Below, piece after piece: positions 60,826 to 64,000 of a stretch of 64,000 nucleotides of DNA (positions within the stretch are counted from its first letter, which is position 1; every line of letters starts with the position of its first letter). Both the position numbers and the translations under genes were made by a program. Below the pieces are notes generated by a model, which was not told the origin of the DNA, made no database searches, and saw only the letters and a program-made list of their open reading frames with translations. This stretch comes from Sipunculus nudus (taxonomy: Eukaryota; Annelida; Sipuncula; Golfingiida; Sipunculidae). The stretch lies in NCBI GenBank assembly GCA_026874595.1, contig CM049318.1:54325250-54389249 (forward strand), given 5' to 3'.

Positions 60826-61593
60826 TGTAACCATATCTGCTTTATCATAGGCCAGCATCATTTTCAGTACATCTCCACTCTTCAGTTTATAGTCCGTTAT
60901 TTACTTCCGTTTTCTAGCCGGGCATAGTTGTTACTCTTCATGTAATTGGTAATTGGTTTTCTATTAACTGTGACGTCTTTTTATTGATTATTTTTCTTTA
61001 AGTTGTTACAGCGCCACCTGCAGTAGGGTATATAAGTGTTCGAATGTCAGGTGACGCCACTCTGGCATTTGAACGTTGAGGATAGAACGACCCTCAATTG
61101 TCCTTCCATAATATTTTTCAGGTGAGCGTGTTCTTTGTTTATATTTGTTCACCCATATAGTAAATAGTTATTCCCGGTGAACTGGTTATAATTTCTAGGA
61201 ACGTGAGTTATAATAAGTAATAATAGGACCACCCAATTTGTAATATTTAATGACCAGTTCGGCCTTGGCGCCACGTAATTGGTCTTAGTACCTAGTGAGG
61301 CCATAGGGCCACGTGTTAGTTTTAGTACCTAGATAGGACATTGGGCCACGATATAAATAAATATAACTCAATGTCATGTACCTGTATATATCTGTATATT
61401 TTCTCATGTCGCATGGAACTAATAGTTTTATAGTATGTGTAAGTTGCACCAATGACTCTGGCATTCGAACGTTGAGGACAGAACGACCCTCAATTGTCCT
61501 TCCATAATATTTTTCAGAATAAAGCCATGTCACGTACTGTCCCGGGCTGCTTATAACTCCACGACTAGTGTGTGCCTGTTGAGCCCCGTCACA
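60826..61593 (+). repeat. 3' LTR (768 bp)
   Basis: Same as 53079-53831 except about four substitutions and 15 additional bases (ACCAGTTCGGCCTTG-type) near 61254. The internal 63-bp repeats are at 61059-61121 and 61455-61517. Confidence 0.92.

Positions 61594-61594
<1 letters not shown>

Positions 61595-61655
<61 letters not shown>
61595..61655 (+). repeat. TA microsatellite, right of the LTR element
   Basis: About 30 TA units directly after the 3' LTR. Confidence 0.95.
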
Positions 61656-61658
<3 letters not shown>

Positions 61659-62270
61659 GTTCAATACATCACAGTGAAAGTGCATATCATGCAGGGGAAC
61701 ATTACTTATGTACCATATATAGTTAGCTTGATTTCATAATATTTCACGACCGTACTTTTACGTAAGGACAGTTTTTAATGGGTTCTGACTATTTGTATAC
61801 TCACTGAAATGATCGAATATGTGTATATAGTCAGTTTAAATAGGTTAAATTAAGCTTTGATAACTGGGTTCGTTAAGGCTTTGTAGTACACAGAAAATAG
61901 CCACAATAATCATCACGGGAAAACAATTAATTATAACGGCTAAGCAACCTTGTCAAGAACATATATTATTGAACAACCATGCATTTTTATCAACCATGCA
62001 CTGGAAACGCGGCTTGCTTTCCTTGCTCTTTCCGCGGCTTAAATTATATGGGTTATATCAGTCCGGCACTTCTGTAACAATCCGCTTGTGTATTGGCTGA
62101 TAGAGCGTCTAGCCTTGGAATGAAATTGACAAGCTATGTCGCAAATTTATAAACACCACGTTCTGCCTGATGACATGGTGGTTGAGATACAGAGTTACCT
62201 TGCATCTGTATTGGCGTTTAGGAAGCCGCTTCGATGGGCCATTATGGAGGCAATACGAATCAAAACTTAC

Positions 62271-62372
62271 CTTCTCTAGCGACCATAATACTGGCCAGCA
62301 TGTCTGGAGTACTGGACCCGGCCGCTATCAGTGTCAGACCCATCACCGTGTCAGGGATATCAAGCGTGTCCC
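62271..62372 (-). CDS. NCKX exchanger, alpha-2 repeat exon
   Basis: Acceptor ATGGTTGTAG, donor AAG|GTAAGT, 102 bp, phase 1 to phase 1. It encodes [14 protein letters not shown] then [20 protein letters not shown]. This is the first half of the alpha-2 repeat: AAGSSTPD corresponds to the conserved AAGTSVPD block, whose Asp is a cation-binding residue in NCKX proteins. It joins seamlessly to the exons on both sides. Confidence 0.93.
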
Positions 62373-62807
62373 CTACAACCATTCTCATGAACATATAGTA
62401 ACCCTGCCCACAGTTTTAATACTTTATAGTCTTATATGTACTTCGTATCAGGCCTGGTAATCTACCCTTCTTTAATATTAGCTTATGTCATGATTTATGA
62501 TAAAATGTCATGATGTGTTATGATAATAAGTTAAGATAATAAGTTCTGAAAAAAATTATGATAAGTTGTTATAAGTTATGAAAATACCTAAGAACATCTG
62601 ACATATAACAAAATATAATCTGGTTGGTCGACATAATGGACCCTAACATTTAGTGACAGGCATCGCCGACAGGTGTCGCCAGTGAGGTGAGAATTATAAT
62701 ATTATACAGATATAAAAAAAAGTGCATTGAACTGCTAAACGGTAAGGTAATGTATTAAAAGATGGCTCTATTTTAATTATTGTATCAGAAGCCTGATATA
62801 CACCTAC
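62373..62807 (-). other. Intron of the exchanger
   Basis: 435 bp, GTAGGT...GTTGTAG on -. AT-rich with tandem ATGATAAGTTA-like words at about 62485-62580. Confidence 0.85.
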
Positions 62808-63023
62808 CAAACACCACCACCATCCAGATGATGACATATGTGAGTCCGGCAATCCAGATGATGGAAATGATAAAGGTGAGAGGGAAGACGCGCCGCCAGC
62901 ATCCCGGCCTCCGACAATCAGGGATCGTTAAGAAGAACAACGCCAACATAGGAAGCATCAAAACCCATAATACCCGCTTCGGCCAGATGTCTGGGATATG
63001 CCAAAATTCCTCTACTTTTTCGT
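62808..63023 (-). CDS. NCKX exchanger, exon after the cytoplasmic loop
   Basis: Acceptor GTAAACTACAG, donor TTTG|GTAGGT, 216 bp. It encodes DEKVEEFWHIPDIWPKRV, then a hydrophobic helix (LWVLMLPMLALFFLTIP), the DCRRPGC turn and a further helix ending IIWMVVVFG. The TIPDCR motif after the first helix is characteristic of NCKX proteins. The exon marks the end of the large cytoplasmic loop and the start of the second membrane domain. Confidence 0.93.
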
Positions 63024-63772
63024 CTGTAGTTTACAAAAAATAGAAGCATTTTATTTTTTAATGGACTGGAATAAAGAAATCACAATATTTACTGGACAAT
63101 ATTTAAGAAATATTGCTTTTTATGTTCATCTGTTTCAAAGCGAAAATATTTGTGCCTGATTAATAATATATTACAAATCAAGCACGAAACATTATTTCAT
63201 ATATCACGATTCATGCAGCAAAAACCAAGTACACATTCGATTTGGACGAGAAAAAATTATATAAATTTGGCCTATACCAACAGTTATAAACCAATTATCT
63301 GAACAAAATTCAGGAGATAATTAATATGTCAGCTTTATAACTCAGAAATATTTTTTCTTTATATTTACAGGACAATATTTATGAATTATTGCTTTTAATG
63401 TTCATCTGTTTCAAAACAAAAATATTTGTGCCTGATAAATAATATTTTAAAGGTCGAGCACGAACGATTATTTCATATATATGACGAATCATGCAGCAAA
63501 AACCCAAGTACACATTCGATTTGGACGAGAAAATAATTTATAAATTTAACCTATACCAAAAGTTATAAACCAATTATCTGAACAAAATTCAGGAGAAAAT
63601 TAATGTCAGCTTTATAACTCAGAAATATTTTTTCTTTATATTTGGGATAGCCCCCGGCTATATTAATATACTTTAAGTGTTGTATACTGTAAAATTTTTG
63701 TCTGCGCTTACGGACATTAAATAAATATCTACCAAGAAACGTATATAATTTGCTTCAAGTGCGACGTCTAAC
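63024..63772 (-). other. Intron of the exchanger, with a tandem duplication
   Basis: GTTAGA...CTACAG on -. Mostly made of two ~280-bp copies (63085-63360 and 63361-63643), about 90% alike, both holding TTCATCTGTTTCAAA, CACATTCGATTTGGACGAGA and CCAATTATCTGAACAAAATT. Confidence 0.85.
63085..63643 (+). repeat. ~280-bp tandem duplication
   Basis: Two adjacent copies with period 276. Differences are scattered substitutions and small indels. Confidence 0.9.
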
Positions 63773-64000
63773 CTTTTTCTGAGGAGGCTGATACCGTAAG
63801 AACGCCATTTATCTCATGTGTTTTTATGACGTCAGTCCCGCTTCCGGAGTTAGTGATTGTCTTCCCGCCTTCCTCCACGTCTGACGTGAAGTGACTTTCT
63901 GCTACAGGCTCGTTCGTCAGTCTCCGTGAGTTCTCGGTAACTAACGGAGCGCGCTCGCCTTGGCGACGCCGTTTTTTACACTTATCGCAAAGTCTTGAGA
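63773..64000 (-). CDS. NCKX exchanger, cytoplasmic-loop exon (partial, runs off the edge)
   Basis: Donor AAAG|GTTAGA at 63773/63772. Only one frame is open to the window edge: SRLCDKCKKRRRQGER, then NSRRLTNEPVAESHFTSD, VEEGGKTITN and SASSEK. Its phase (one base carried) joins the next exon as K-D-E-K. Hydrophilic, basic then acidic and Ser/Thr-rich, it is the central cytoplasmic loop that separates the two membrane halves. This loop is the least conserved and most regulated part of these exchangers. The N-terminal half lies to the right of the window. Confidence 0.85.

Larger units (their letters stand above)
53079..61593 (+). mobile_element. Ty3/gypsy LTR retrotransposon, full-length but defective
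   Basis: About 8.5 kb: 5' LTR, primer-binding site, gag, protease, reverse transcriptase, RNase H, integrase, polypurine tract, 3' LTR. Domain order (integrase after RNase H) places it in Ty3/gypsy. The LTRs differ by about four substitutions and one 15-bp indel, so insertion looks recent, but the coding region is broken many times. Its orientation is antisense to the host exchanger gene. Confidence 0.93.
52872..62270 (-). other. Last intron of the exchanger, carrying an LTR retrotransposon
   Basis: A 9.4-kb intron (GTAAGT...TTTTTTTCAG on -). About 8.5 kb is the Ty3/gypsy element at 53079-61593, so the pre-insertion intron would be about 0.9 kb. (TA)n tracts abut both sides of the element. 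Confidence 0.85.

Overview
The window is animal nuclear DNA. Genes are split by GT-AG introns, exons are GC-richer than the AT-rich surroundings, and the rest is filled with tRNA-headed SINEs, inverted-repeat elements, microsatellites, minisatellites and one Ty3/gypsy LTR retrotransposon. This repeat style and the proteins seen fit a non-vertebrate metazoan. A mollusc, perhaps a bivalve, is my best inference, but nothing here fixes the species.

Layout. (1) 985-8262, + strand: the last five coding exons of a single-pass membrane protein with a possible SEA-like membrane-proximal domain, one transmembrane helix and a tail of about 75 residues. Its 3' UTR and a run of small mobile elements follow to about 11.7 kb. 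(2) 17.58-19.81 kb, - strand: an intronless class A type GPCR. Its ectodomain carries 42 tandem acidic octapeptides, and several canonical activation motifs are altered. (3) 20-36 kb: repeat-rich DNA with no convincing gene, including a 40-bp minisatellite of about 65 copies (26.5-29.1 kb). (4) 36.43-45.47 kb: a possible 9-kb TA-flanked element whose ends share CACTCTAAAAA termini and ACATGT-rich repeats. It may split a small ORF that starts at 36344. Inside are a ~50-bp minisatellite and a ~250-bp inverted repeat. (5) 46-52.5 kb: a LINE fragment, a 31-bp minisatellite and a likely terminal exon encoding an ITIM-like tyrosine motif. (6) 52.5-64 kb, - strand: the last four coding exons of a K+-dependent Na+/Ca2+ exchanger (NCKX/SLC24), running off the right edge. 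Its last intron holds an 8.5-kb Ty3/gypsy element in antisense orientation.

The gypsy element is the most unusual object. Its LTRs are nearly identical, so insertion looks recent, yet gag and pol carry many stops and frameshifts. A 117-bp piece of its own U3 promoter sits inside the integrase region, flanked by an 8-bp duplication. Each LTR also contains a 63-bp direct repeat: copy 1 abuts a consensus splice donor, and copy 2 ends in a splice-acceptor-like sequence directly before AATAAA.

The host genes are all membrane proteins but show no evident functional link. All family calls come from reading motifs by eye, with no database search.
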